Shown here: one piece after another, positions 24,891 to 32,938 of the stretch
Numbering within the stretch: the stretch's first letter is position 1
How the letters are laid out: the number at the start of each line of letters is the position of its first letter
NCBI GenBank assembly: GCA_050699635.1
Contig: JBOHFK010000003.1
Coordinates: 1 to 64,000 of the forward strand
DNA: 64,000 nucleotides
DNA from: GCA-003244245 sp050699635
GTDB lineage: Bacteria; Actinomycetota; Actinomycetes; Mycobacteriales; Pseudonocardiaceae
Reading direction: 5' to 3'
Notes under the pieces: model-generated
The model's database searches: none
Told to the model about the DNA's origin: nothing
What the model saw: only the letters and a program-made list of their open reading frames with translations
Made by a program: the position numbers and the translations under genes

Positions 24891-25537
24891 CGGGGGGGTT
24901 GCGGCGCTTCGTGGCAGGCGTCGCTCCCCCACCGCCGCCCACCGCGCAACCGGGCGAGCAGTGCGAGATGTGTGCCTTGCCGATCGGTGAGTGGCACGGA
25001 CACGTGGTGAACATCGAAAGCCGCGCGCTGATGTGCACCTGCCGGCCCTGCGCCCTGCTGTTCACCAAGGAGGGCGCCGCCGGCGGGCGGTTCAAGGCTG
25101 TTCCCGAACGTTACCGGTACGCCGCCAACGTTCCGCTGGCCGAGGCAACCTGGGACTCGATCGGGATCCCAGTGGCGATGGCGTTCTTCTTCACCAACAG
25201 TGTGATGGCGCAGACCGTCGCTTTCTACCCGAGCCCGGCTGGGGCGACCGAATCGCTGCTGTCGCTGGAAGCATGGGCGAACCTGCTCGCCGCGACGCCG
25301 GCAATGACCGACCTGCAAGCCGATGTCGAGGCGTTGCTGGTGAACAAGTCAAAGAGCGGGTTCGAGTGCTTCGCGGTCCCGATCGATGTGTGCTACCAGC
25401 TGGTCGGTCTGGTCCGCATGCACTGGAAGGGCTTTGACGGTGGCGAGGAGGCGTGGATAGCGATCGACAAGTTCTTCGATGACCTGCGGGAACGCAGCGA
25501 GATCGTGACGCCCGAGAGGGGACCCTCCGATGGCTGA
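24887..25537 (+). CDS. DUF5947 family protein, hydrogenase operon
   Basis: This 216-residue protein has two Cys clusters near the N-terminus, CEMCALPIGEWHGHVVN and CTCRPCALLF, that look like a metal site. They are followed by a mixed alpha/beta region with FFFTNSVMAQTVAFYPSPAGAT. From memory it is DUF5947, found in group 1h hydrogenase operons. It overlaps hhyE by 4 bases and the next gene by 8. Role unknown; a Cys-rich assembly factor is a reasonable inference. Confidence 0.78.
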   Translation: MTGGLRRFVAGVAPPPPPTAQPGEQCEMCALPIGEWHGHVVNIESRALMCTCRPCALLFTKEGAAGGRFKAVPERYRYAANVPLAEATWDSIGIPVAMAFFFTNSVMAQTVAFYPSPAGATESLLSLEAWANLLAATPAMTDLQADVEALLVNKSKSGFECFAVPIDVCYQLVGLVRMHWKGFDGGEEAWIAIDKFFDDLRERSEIVTPERGPSDG

Positions 25538-26183
25538 GCTGATCTTCAAGTGTCTCGACGTGAAGCCCGAAGCGTATGCTGTAGCGCCGACACTGCTGTT
25601 CCGGCTGCGGATCGAGGCGGAAGCCGGCAAGCGAGTGCGAGCCATCGCATTACGGACCCAGATCAGGATCGAACCGGGGCTGCGGGGCTACGGCGATCAG
25701 GATGCCGAGAAGCTGCTGGAGTTGTTCGGCGAGCGCGGACGCTGGGGTGACACGCTCAAGCCATTCCAGTTCGCCCAGGCCTCAACGGTCGTCGCGCACT
25801 TCGCCGAAAGCATTGAGGTCGACGTGTCGGTGCCGTGCAGCTACGACATGGAAGTCGCTGCGGGTCGATATTTCCACGCACTCGAGGATGGCGAGATCCC
25901 CTTCATCCTGCTGTTCAGTGGGACGATATTTGGTGATGCGGAAAAGCAGCTGTGGATTGAGCAGGTGCCCTGGCACGCCGAGACCCGATACCGTATGCCG
26001 GTAGCGGTGTGGCGCGACATGATGGACATGCACTACCCCAACAGCGGGTGGCTGCGGTTACGTCGCGACACGATCGACGCGGTCGCTGAATTTCGGGCCG
26101 CCCGAGCCTTGCCCACGTGGGATGACGCCCTTCTCGCCGCACTGGACGCGGCTCGGGAACGGACTGCGGAGGGAGGGGCATGA
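25530..26183 (+). CDS. DUF6084 family protein, hydrogenase operon
   Basis: This 217-residue soluble protein, rich in beta strand, has conserved segments TLLFRLRIEAEAGKRVRAIA, LPKFQ-like LKPFQFAQAS, CSYDMEVAAGRYFHALEDG and PFILLFSGTIF. From memory it is DUF6084, a constant neighbour of actinobacterial hydrogenase genes. No cofactor motif or membrane segment is seen. Overlaps of 8 and 4 bases with its neighbours indicate strict coupling. Confidence 0.75.
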   Translation: MAELIFKCLDVKPEAYAVAPTLLFRLRIEAEAGKRVRAIALRTQIRIEPGLRGYGDQDAEKLLELFGERGRWGDTLKPFQFAQASTVVAHFAESIEVDVSVPCSYDMEVAAGRYFHALEDGEIPFILLFSGTIFGDAEKQLWIEQVPWHAETRYRMPVAVWRDMMDMHYPNSGWLRLRRDTIDAVAEFRAARALPTWDDALLAALDAARERTAEGGA

Positions 26184-27544
26184 CGGCCCCCATGGACCTC
26201 GCTCGTGCGGTCGCCGATGCTGTCCTGTTCGAGGGTTACCTGCTGTATCCCTACCGGGCTTCGGCGCGCAAGAATCAGGTTCGCTGGCAGTGGGGCGTGC
26301 TGGTACCTCCTGCCTACGCCGCCGCAGGCCACGGCGAACACGCCACCTCTCACAGCGAGTGCCTGCTGGAGCCCGGCACTGACCCGGTACTGCACATCCG
26401 GCTGCGGTTTCTGCAGCTGCAGCACCGCAGCGGCGGGGACGGACCGGTGCCCGAGTTCGACGAGGCGGTCGAGCACGAGATCGACGCCGTGTTGCCGGTA
26501 ACGGACTTGTTGTCCCCTGAGCTCACGGCCACCGCGAAGGTGGTCTCGGTTACCGTGCCTGGGGGCACCGAGACCACCGACGGCGTTACCCGGCAACGCT
26601 GGCCACTGAATGGTGAAATCCGGTTATCCGCCCGGCCGCTGGACGGTCCCTACGGCGTACTGCAACTCGGTATCGAGGTCGTCAATACGGCGCAGTGGGC
26701 GGATCCGGAGGCCGAGCGGCACCTGGCGCTGCGGCACTCGCTGATCGCCGCACATGTGGTGGTGGCGGTCACCGACGGGGAGTTCATCTCGTTGCTCGAT
26801 CCGCCGGAGTGGGCCAAGCCTGCGGCTAAGGCCTGCCGCAACGAACGCATTTGGCCGGTGATGATCGGCGACGCAGGGCGCCGCGACGTGCTACTGATCT
26901 CACCGATCATCCTCTATGACTACCCGACGATCGCCGCGGAGAGTCCCGGCGAGTTGTTCGACGGCCTGGAGATCGACGAGATTCTCACGCTGCGCACGAT
27001 GACCCTGACCGATGAGGAGAAGGCCGAGGCGCGGGCCACCGACGAGCGGGCCCGCAAGCTGATGGACCGGGTCGACGCGATGCCGCCGGAGATGCTCGAC
27101 AAGCTGCACGGCGCGATTCGATATCTCGGAGAGACCCCCGCGACCCGGAAGAAGCCGGACTCAGTCGAGACGTTCACCACCCCCGGCACGCCCTGGTGGG
27201 ATCCAGGCGCCGATGCCTCGGTGGACCCCGACACCGACAGTGTGACCATCGACGGAGTCGAGGTGGCCAGGGGCAGTCAGGTGATGCTGATGCCGGGGTC
27301 GCGCCGGGCCGACGCGCAGGACATGTTCTTGGAGGGGCGGACCGCCACCGTCGCCGCGGTGTTGTTCGACGTCGACGGGAACACCCACGTTGCGGTCACT
27401 GTCAACGACGATCCAGGAGCCGAGATCTCGGCGGCGCACGGCCGGTTCCGCTACTTCGCTCCCGACGAGCTCAAACCGCTCGGGGACTCGTCAGGATCCC
27501 AGTCGTCGTCAGGATCCCAATCCTCGTCAGGATCAGAGCCGTGA
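26180..27544 (+). CDS. Conserved hydrogenase-operon protein, unknown
   Basis: The 454-residue protein has two parts. The N-terminal ~300 residues start with AVADAVLFEGYLLYPYRASA and contain SHSECLLEP, PGGTETTDG and HVVVAVTDGEFISLLDPPEW. The C-terminal part has a helical segment (LTDEEKAEARATDERARKLM) and a small beta domain (GSQVMLMPGSRRADAQDMFL). A low-complexity tail of SSGSQ repeats comes from a DNA tandem repeat near 27490-27540. I know it only as a recurring gene in group 1h clusters; no function is assigned. It overlaps both neighbours by 4 bases. Confidence 0.75.
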   Translation: MTAPMDLARAVADAVLFEGYLLYPYRASARKNQVRWQWGVLVPPAYAAAGHGEHATSHSECLLEPGTDPVLHIRLRFLQLQHRSGGDGPVPEFDEAVEHEIDAVLPVTDLLSPELTATAKVVSVTVPGGTETTDGVTRQRWPLNGEIRLSARPLDGPYGVLQLGIEVVNTAQWADPEAERHLALRHSLIAAHVVVAVTDGEFISLLDPPEWAKPAAKACRNERIWPVMIGDAGRRDVLLISPIILYDYPTIAAESPGELFDGLEIDEILTLRTMTLTDEEKAEARATDERARKLMDRVDAMPPEMLDKLHGAIRYLGETPATRKKPDSVETFTTPGTPWWDPGADASVDPDTDSVTIDGVEVARGSQVMLMPGSRRADAQDMFLEGRTATVAAVLFDVDGNTHVAVTVNDDPGAEISAAHGRFRYFAPDELKPLGDSSGSQSSSGSQSSSGSEP

Positions 27545-28098
27545 CCACGACCATGGTGGCCGGCATCGGCAACATCTTCCTCGGTGATGATGCGTTCGGC
27601 GTAGAGCTGGCTCGCAAGCTCACCGCCCAGACGCTGCCCGAGGGCGTTAAGGTTGCTGACTACGGGATTCGTGGGATGCACCTGGCCTACGATCTTCTCG
27701 AGATGGCTCCGGACACCACGATCCTGCTCGACGCCGTATTGCGAGGCGGCGAGCCGGGAACGATCTACGTGCTCGAGATCGGATCCGGCGACGTGCCGGG
27801 CATCGAGCCGTCAGCTGTCGACGCGCACGGGATGACTCCCGACGCGGTGCTCGCGCTGCTGGACAACCTCGGCGGCAGCGCGGGACGGACCTTGCTGATC
27901 GGGTGTGAACCGGTCAGTACCGAGGAGGGTATCGGGTTGTCCACGACCGTCGCCGAAGCCGTCGACAGGGCGGTCGGGGTGGTTCTGGATTTGCTCACCG
28001 ACAAGGAAGGAAGTGAAGGAAATGTTCCGTCTGCTGCGTCGGCTGATCTTCTGGGGGTCGGCGATCGGCCTGGTCACTGTAGCGGTACAGGTGTCTAA
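27541..28098 (+). CDS. Hydrogenase maturation protease (HyaD/HycI type)
   Basis: This endopeptidase trims the C-terminal tail of the large subunit after nickel insertion. The 185-residue protein has the family motifs VAGIGNIFLGDDAFGVELA (metal-site Asp/Glu region), ADYGIRGMHLAYDLL and ILLDAVLRGGEPGTIYVLE, with a His in DAHGMTPD. GTG 27541 overlaps the previous stop by 4 bases. The last ~25 residues overlap the tiny gene at 28022 in another frame. Its target is the 23-residue tail of HhyL. Confidence 0.92.
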   Translation: MTTTMVAGIGNIFLGDDAFGVELARKLTAQTLPEGVKVADYGIRGMHLAYDLLEMAPDTTILLDAVLRGGEPGTIYVLEIGSGDVPGIEPSAVDAHGMTPDAVLALLDNLGGSAGRTLLIGCEPVSTEEGIGLSTTVAEAVDRAVGVVLDLLTDKEGSEGNVPSAASADLLGVGDRPGHCSGTGV

Positions 28099-28135
28099 GG
28101 ATGTGGCCCGCTACAAGCAGATCAGCGATATGTAG
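28022..28135 (+). CDS. 37-residue membrane microprotein (DUF6893-like)
   Basis: ATG 28022 behind GGAAGGAAGTGAAGGAA opens a 37-residue frame: LLRRLIFWGSAIGLVTVAVQ, then VSKDVARYKQISDM. It is one transmembrane helix with a basic N-terminus and a short charged C-terminus. From memory it matches a very small family (DUF6893) found in the same operons. It overlaps the protease gene by 77 bases. The strong ribosome site and the conserved pattern make it credible despite its size. It might tether the soluble hydrogenase complex to the membrane (inference). Confidence 0.72.
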   Translation: MFRLLRRLIFWGSAIGLVTVAVQVSKDVARYKQISDM

Positions 28136-28183
28136 TAACCAACTCCCACCACGGAGGACTCCAACAACGGAGGTATTGGGCTC

Positions 28184-28465
28184 ATGTGCCTCGGCATCCC
28201 GGGCGAGGTGATCGAGATCCTCCCCGACCAACCCGATCTGGCTATGGTCGAGGTCAGCGGGGTCAAGCGGGCGATCAATATCGGTCTACTGGACGATGAC
28301 CCGCCTGTTCCCGGTGACTGGATTTTGATTCACGTCGGTTTCGCGCTATCCAAGATCGACGAGCAGGAGGCCAAGGCAGCGATGGACTTCCTGATAGGCA
28401 TCGGACAGGCCTACGACGATGAAATCGCCGCCCTGCTCGAATCGCGGATTGACGAAAGGCAGTGA
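28184..28465 (+). CDS. hypC: Hydrogenase maturation chaperone HypC
   Basis: HypC with HypD forms the scaffold on which the Fe(CN)2CO unit is built, and delivers it to the large subunit. The 93-residue protein starts MCLGIPGEVIEI with the essential Cys2. It has the SGVKRAINIGLL strand and the conserved HVGFALSKIDEQEA. A GGAGG sits before the ATG. It overlaps hypD by 4 bases. Confidence 0.96.
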   Translation: MCLGIPGEVIEILPDQPDLAMVEVSGVKRAINIGLLDDDPPVPGDWILIHVGFALSKIDEQEAKAAMDFLIGIGQAYDDEIAALLESRIDERQ

Positions 28466-29610
28466 GCGGTATGCGATTCGTCGACGAGTACCGTGATGCC
28501 GAAAAGGCTCGCGCACTTGCCGCTAAAATCGCGGCACTGTGCGAGCCTGGGCGGCATTACAAATTTATGGAAGTCTGCGGTGGGCATACGCACACCATCT
28601 ATAAGCACGGGCTGGAGGACTACCTTCCGGAGTCGATCAGCCTGGTACACGGGCCTGGGTGCCCGGTATGTGTGCTCCCGATGGGTCGGGTGGACGATGC
28701 GATCGCGCTCGCCGAGCAGCCAGATGTGATCATGACGTCCTTTGGCGACATGATGCGGGTGCCCGGCGGGCGCGGGTCGTTCTTCGACTCCTCGGCCGCC
28801 GGCACCGACATCCGGATGGTCTATTCACCGCTCGACGCATTGAAGATCGCCCGGCAGAATCCGGACAAGCACGTGATCTTCATGGCGATCGGGATGGAGA
28901 CTACGACACCGTCTACGGCGATGACCGTGCTGAGGGCGGCGGCGGAAGGTATCGAGAATTTCTCGATCTTCTGCAACCACGTCATGATCGTCCCTGCGAT
29001 CAAGGCCATCCTGGACTCCCCCGACCTGCGATTGGACGGGTTTATCGGCCCCGGCCATGTCTCCACCGTGATCGGCTGCCGACCGTATGAGTACATCCCA
29101 GCGGAGTACGGCAAGCCGATCGTCACGGCGGGGTTCGAGCCGCTGGATATCCTTCAGTCGGTGTACATGCTGTTGCAGCAGTTGGCCGAGGGTCGCTGCG
29201 AGGTGGAAAACCAGTACTCCCGGGTGGTGCCATGGGACGGCAACACGGTGGCCTTGCGAGCGGTGAGCGAGGTGATGGAGCTGCGTCCCTACTTCGAATG
29301 GCGCGGTCTCGGCTTCATCTCCCACTCCGCGTTGCAGGTCCGGGAAAAGTATGCGGCCTTCGACGCCGAGCGGCATTTCACCCTGCCCGGGGTGCGGGTT
29401 GCCGACCCGAAGGCGTGCCAGTGCGGCGAGGTGCTCAAGGGTGTGCTCAAGCCGTGGGAATGCAAGGTGTTCGGCACGGCGTGCACGCCGGAGATGCCGA
29501 TCGGCACCTGCATGGTCTCCTCGGAGGGGGCCTGTGCGGCGTACTACAACTTCGGCCGGTTCAGCCGTCAGCGGATACGTGAAGTCACCATTGAGAGCAG
29601 CAGGGCATGA
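28462..29610 (+). CDS. hypD: Hydrogenase maturation protein HypD
   Basis: HypD carries a [4Fe-4S] cluster and assembles cyanide and CO onto iron. The 382-residue protein has CGGHTHTIYKHG, HGPGCPVCVLP, METTTPSTA and FCNHVMIVPA. The C-terminal cluster cysteines are in CQCGEVLKG, WECKVFGTACTPEMPIGTCMV and GACAAYYNF. GTG 28462 overlaps hypC by 4 bases and its stop overlaps hypE by 4. Confidence 0.96.
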   Translation: MSGMRFVDEYRDAEKARALAAKIAALCEPGRHYKFMEVCGGHTHTIYKHGLEDYLPESISLVHGPGCPVCVLPMGRVDDAIALAEQPDVIMTSFGDMMRVPGGRGSFFDSSAAGTDIRMVYSPLDALKIARQNPDKHVIFMAIGMETTTPSTAMTVLRAAAEGIENFSIFCNHVMIVPAIKAILDSPDLRLDGFIGPGHVSTVIGCRPYEYIPAEYGKPIVTAGFEPLDILQSVYMLLQQLAEGRCEVENQYSRVVPWDGNTVALRAVSEVMELRPYFEWRGLGFISHSALQVREKYAAFDAERHFTLPGVRVADPKACQCGEVLKGVLKPWECKVFGTACTPEMPIGTCMVSSEGACAAYYNFGRFSRQRIREVTIESSRA

Positions 29611-30788
29611 CGCATCCGGACACCGCTCAGCAGCAGGCTGATTGGGCGGAGACCGCCGTCGCCGAGCACGACCCCGGTCATATCGACGTGCACGCCGCAC
29701 CCGGGACCGAGCACGCCAGCCGGGAGCAGTTGGTGCTGGAGCGCATCGACCGGGTGCGGCGGGCCCGTCCCAGGGTGCGGGAGAAGCTGATCACCCTGGC
29801 TCACGGCGCCGGTGGTAAAGCCACCCAATCGCTGATCGAGGCGGTCTTCCTGGACGCCTTCCGCAATCCCCTGCTGGAGCCGCTCGAGGATGCTGCGACG
29901 ATCACCGCCGGCGATGCCCGGCTGGCTTTCACGACGGACTCCTACGTGGTGTCACCGCTGTTCTTCCCGGGTGGGAACATCGGTGACCTCGCCGTCAACG
30001 GCACGGTCAACGACTTGGCGGTGTCCGGAGCGCAGCCAGCCCATCTATCCGCCGGGTTCATCCTGGAGGAGGGATTCCCGGTCGATGATCTGCGCCGGAT
30101 CGTGGCGTCAATGGCAGCGGCCGCGACCGCGGCTGGAGTCTCGATCGTCACCGGCGACACCAAGGTCGTCCAACGAGGAAAAGGGGACGGCTGCTACATC
30201 AACACCGCCGGGGTCGGGTTGATCCCCGAGGGACTGAACCTGGGCGTGGCCACCGCTCGGCCGGGCGACATGGTAATCGTGTCCGGTCCGGTCGGCGATC
30301 ACGGCATCACCATCATGCTGGAGCGCGGCGAGTTGGACCTCCAGGCTGATCTGGTGTCCGACACCGCTGCGGTGCACGAGCTGGTCCGGGGGCTGCTCGA
30401 CGCCGTGGGCCCGGACGTCCGAGCGATGCGTGACGCCACCCGTGGTGGAGTTGCGACGATCCTCAACGAGGTGGCCACGGCTGCAGGAGTGGCCGTGGTG
30501 GTCGAGGAGGAGAAGGTTCCCGTGCGCCCCGCGGTTCGTGGGGCGTGCGAACTGCTGGGTATCGACCCGCTGTATGTCGCCTGCGAGGGCCGCATCGTGG
30601 CGATCGTCGACCCTGGTGCAGCCGACGCCGCGATTGCCGCGCTGCAGGCGCATCCGCTCGGTGCCGGGGCGACCGTGGTCGGCCGCGTCGCCGAGGATCC
30701 ACCCGGGCTGGTCCTGCTCAAGACCGGCTTCGGTGGCACCCGGATCATCGACCTACTGGTCGGTGACCCGTTGCCGCGGATCTGCTGA
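29607..30788 (+). CDS. hypE: Hydrogenase maturation protein HypE
   Basis: HypE dehydrates the thiocarboxamide on its C-terminal Cys to thiocyanate, the cyanide source for the active site. The 393-residue protein has the AIR-synthase-like ATP fold (LAHGAGGKATQSLIE, FTTDSYVVSPLFFPGGNIG, VTGDTKVVQRGKGDG, DATRGGVATILNE) and ends in the essential PRIC. It has an N-terminal extension of about 60 residues compared with typical HypE; an internal start is possible. Confidence 0.95.
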   Translation: MTHPDTAQQQADWAETAVAEHDPGHIDVHAAPGTEHASREQLVLERIDRVRRARPRVREKLITLAHGAGGKATQSLIEAVFLDAFRNPLLEPLEDAATITAGDARLAFTTDSYVVSPLFFPGGNIGDLAVNGTVNDLAVSGAQPAHLSAGFILEEGFPVDDLRRIVASMAAAATAAGVSIVTGDTKVVQRGKGDGCYINTAGVGLIPEGLNLGVATARPGDMVIVSGPVGDHGITIMLERGELDLQADLVSDTAAVHELVRGLLDAVGPDVRAMRDATRGGVATILNEVATAAGVAVVVEEEKVPVRPAVRGACELLGIDPLYVACEGRIVAIVDPGAADAAIAALQAHPLGAGATVVGRVAEDPPGLVLLKTGFGGTRIIDLLVGDPLPRIC

Positions 30789-30809
30789 GCAATACCGCAG
30801 GGAGGTCCG

Positions 30810-31115
30810 GTGAATCGGACTGAGGTGATGACCGAGATCGTGGCCGAATGGCCCGAGCCCGGTGACGTTGTCTACATCGAGCGCCGGGGCGACAGCTATG
30901 CGGTGAAGCGCGTCGGCGCCGATGGGGCACTCCCCGTCCCCGCGCCGGGAGATGCGCTGCCCGACGCGTGGATTTACTACAGCGGATGGCAGGAACACCA
31001 CCGCGATGACCTGCCGGCGTTCTTCGACGACCTGTTCGCCGAGATGGATTCGGCGGCTGGGGGTCTTGATCGTTGCCGCTGGTCAGCAGATGACCCCTGG
31101 CCGCACGCGCATTGA
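30810..31115 (+). CDS. Small hydrogenase-operon protein, unknown
   Basis: A 101-residue frame opens with GTG 30810 behind GGGAGG. Segments EWPEPGDVVYIERRGDSYAV and WIYYSGWQEHHRDDLPAFFDDLF look like a compact, acidic soluble domain. I do not recognise it. It sits between hypE and the Fe-S nuclease-fold gene with short gaps of 21 and 11 bases, so it belongs to the operon. Confidence 0.6.
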   Translation: MNRTEVMTEIVAEWPEPGDVVYIERRGDSYAVKRVGADGALPVPAPGDALPDAWIYYSGWQEHHRDDLPAFFDDLFAEMDSAAGGLDRCRWSADDPWPHAH

Positions 31116-31126
31116 GTCGAGGTGCG

Positions 31127-32209
31127 ATGGTCTACCGCATCCACGCGTCGGATCGGACGGCGTTCAAGCGCTGCCGCCGGGAGTGGGATCTGAGTTCCCC
31201 CAACCGGGAGAACCTCGAACCGATCCTTCGACCTAGCCCGGTCGACCGGAGCCGGACGCTGCGCGATGCGCTCGCGGTGTACTACTTCCCCGGGATGTGG
31301 GAGTGGGACAGAGCCATCGTGCAGCCGCTGGTGCACCAGGCACTGGATCGCTCGGTTCGCGGCCAGATGACCGCCGCCGGCCGGGCCGATGACCAGGCCC
31401 AGCAGGAGGCGCTGGATTGGGGCCATGCCCTGCTCGACGCCTACGCCGCATGGGCACCAGCGGTCGACAACCTCACCCCGGTCCGGATCGACACCGACTT
31501 CGAGGTGAACATCCCCGATCCGGCGAATCCCGGCGTCAACCTGATGGCCCCCACCGGTGACGAGATCCGCTACTGCGACCGTGTCGACCTACTCGCCATC
31601 GACTCCGATGACGCCTATTGGGTGATCCAGCACCGCCTGGTCACCGAGGCCTGGGCCGATCACGATGCACTCCAGCTGGATGAACGGACGATCGCGTGGT
31701 CCTGGGCGTGGCCACAGTTCTATCTCGGGATGCAGATCACGGGCACCATGTACAACGAGATCCGCGTCAACGCCGCCGAGCTGGGCGGGACGGGTCCGCT
31801 GCCTGCCGCTGGGCGCGCGCCGGTCCGTCATCGCCGGATGTACGCCCGCAGCGGCACTGTGTCGGGCGAACGGTTGCATGCCGAAGGCAACGACGCGTTT
31901 CGCCGCACCCTGATCCGGCGCGGTGCGGCCGAACTTGTCACGGCTGGGCTGGACCTGGCCGCCGAGGTCAGCGCCGCCACCAGCGCGAACCTGCACGTCT
32001 ATCCGAGCCCCGCGCCGGGCGTATGTGCACGCTGCTCCTACCGGGTCCCCTGCCTGATGATGAACCAGGGTTACGACGCCACCGCCGAGCTCGCCGAGTC
32101 GTACCAGCAGCGCCCGCCCGAGTCCATCCAGGAAGGCCGTCTCGGCGGCGTCACCTGGTCCATGAACCGCGGTGCCGCCCCCCCGCCCAACTGGACACGC
32201 AAGCGCTGA
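31127..32209 (+). CDS. Cas4/AddB-like Fe-S PD-(D/E)XK-fold protein, catalytic site degenerate
   Basis: The 360-residue protein opens with YRIHASDRTAFKRCRREWDL, the start typical of RecB/Cas4-family nucleases. It has one Cys near the N-terminus (Cys16) and C-x2-C-x5-C near the C-terminus (Cys300, 303, 309; CARCSYRVPC). That is the AddB/Cas4 [4Fe-4S] arrangement. The core strand is RYCDRVDLLAIDSDDAYWVIQHRL: the Asp of motif II is present, but the (D/E)-x-K of motif III reads Q168-H-R170, so nuclease activity is unlikely. ATG 31127 has a GAGG site; the TTG at 31112 is possible. Its place at the end of the hydrogenase operon suggests a role linked to it, perhaps as an Fe-S or structural factor. 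The family call is from motifs only. Confidence 0.7.
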   Translation: MVYRIHASDRTAFKRCRREWDLSSPNRENLEPILRPSPVDRSRTLRDALAVYYFPGMWEWDRAIVQPLVHQALDRSVRGQMTAAGRADDQAQQEALDWGHALLDAYAAWAPAVDNLTPVRIDTDFEVNIPDPANPGVNLMAPTGDEIRYCDRVDLLAIDSDDAYWVIQHRLVTEAWADHDALQLDERTIAWSWAWPQFYLGMQITGTMYNEIRVNAAELGGTGPLPAAGRAPVRHRRMYARSGTVSGERLHAEGNDAFRRTLIRRGAAELVTAGLDLAAEVSAATSANLHVYPSPAPGVCARCSYRVPCLMMNQGYDATAELAESYQQRPPESIQEGRLGGVTWSMNRGAAPPPNWTRKR

Positions 32210-32274
32210 ACCTTTTGCACGTTCTGATCAGGCGCGTGCCTCTCCTCGGGTCAGCCGAATGCAGCTGGCCGGAT

Positions 32275-32305
32275 CCTACCGAGGTAGGTCGCACTGCGGT
32301 ATGAT
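32275..32305 (+). promoter_or_regulatory. vapBC promoter and operator
   Basis: A perfect inverted repeat CCTACC-GA-GGTAGG (32275-32288) lies just before TATGAT (32300-32305), a consensus-like -10 box. Transcription would begin near 32311-32313, at the GTG of the antitoxin gene, giving a leaderless or nearly leaderless mRNA. The palindrome lies where the RHH antitoxin would bind for autorepression. Confidence 0.55.
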
Positions 32306-32312
32306 CGGTGGC

Positions 32313-32558
32313 GTGAAGGTGGACAAAATGAGTATCTCGCTTGAGGCTGATCTCGGCGATGCTGTCCGTGACGCCGCGAGGCGCGCCGGCAAGGGGTTGT
32401 CCTCGTGGCTGGCCGAGGCGGCGGCGGCAAAGCTACGCGCCGAGGCTCTCGAGGAGTTCCTGGACGACTGGGAGCGTGAGCACGGCCCCTTGACTGCGAC
32501 GGAATTGGAGACCGCCGAGCGGGAACTGGGACTGCGGATAGCAGATCCGGCGGCGTGA
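32313..32558 (+). CDS. vapB: VapB-type antitoxin
   Basis: This 81-residue protein has a ribbon-helix-helix-like N-terminus (KVDKMSISLEADLGDAVRDA, ARRAGKGLSSWLAEA) and a C-terminal acidic helix region (FLDDWEREHGPLTATELETA) that should wrap the toxin. GTG 32313 is chosen for a leaderless start after TATGAT; ATG 32301 in frame would overlap the -10 box. It overlaps the toxin gene by 4 bases (GTGA). Confidence 0.85.
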   Translation: MKVDKMSISLEADLGDAVRDAARRAGKGLSSWLAEAAAAKLRAEALEEFLDDWEREHGPLTATELETAERELGLRIADPAA

Positions 32559-32938
32559 GCGGCCTGGTTCTCGACGCCGGCGCGTTCGTGGCTGCGGAAC
32601 GTGATGACCGGGCATTGCTCGCCCGGCTGCGAGTGGCCCAACGGCACGGTGTGGAGCTGCGCAGCAACGCGATCGTGGTGGCGCAGGTATGGCGTGACTC
32701 CCTAGGTAGGCAAGTCCAGTTGGCCCGGCTGCTGCGCGGCGTAGATGTGCGACCAGTGGATGACCAGGCGGGAAGGGCGGCGGGGGTGTTGGTCGGCCGG
32801 GCAGGTACTCAGGACCCCATCGATGCCACCCTGGTACTGGTCGCCCACTCTGGCGATCGCATCCTCACCAGCGATCCGGTGGACATCCAACGCCTCGCCG
32901 ATACGGCGGGCAGATCCGTTATGGTCATCCGCTGCTAA
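32555..32938 (+). CDS. vapC: PIN-domain toxin VapC
   Basis: This 127-residue PIN-fold endoribonuclease shows the acidic quartet regions: LVLDAGAFVAAE (Asp7 and Glu15), DPIDATLV and LTSDPVDIQ. VapC toxins cut tRNA or rRNA and are inhibited by VapB. Its stop overlaps the convergent hypF stop, so no terminator can separate them. Confidence 0.87.
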   Translation: MSGLVLDAGAFVAAERDDRALLARLRVAQRHGVELRSNAIVVAQVWRDSLGRQVQLARLLRGVDVRPVDDQAGRAAGVLVGRAGTQDPIDATLVLVAHSGDRILTSDPVDIQRLADTAGRSVMVIRC

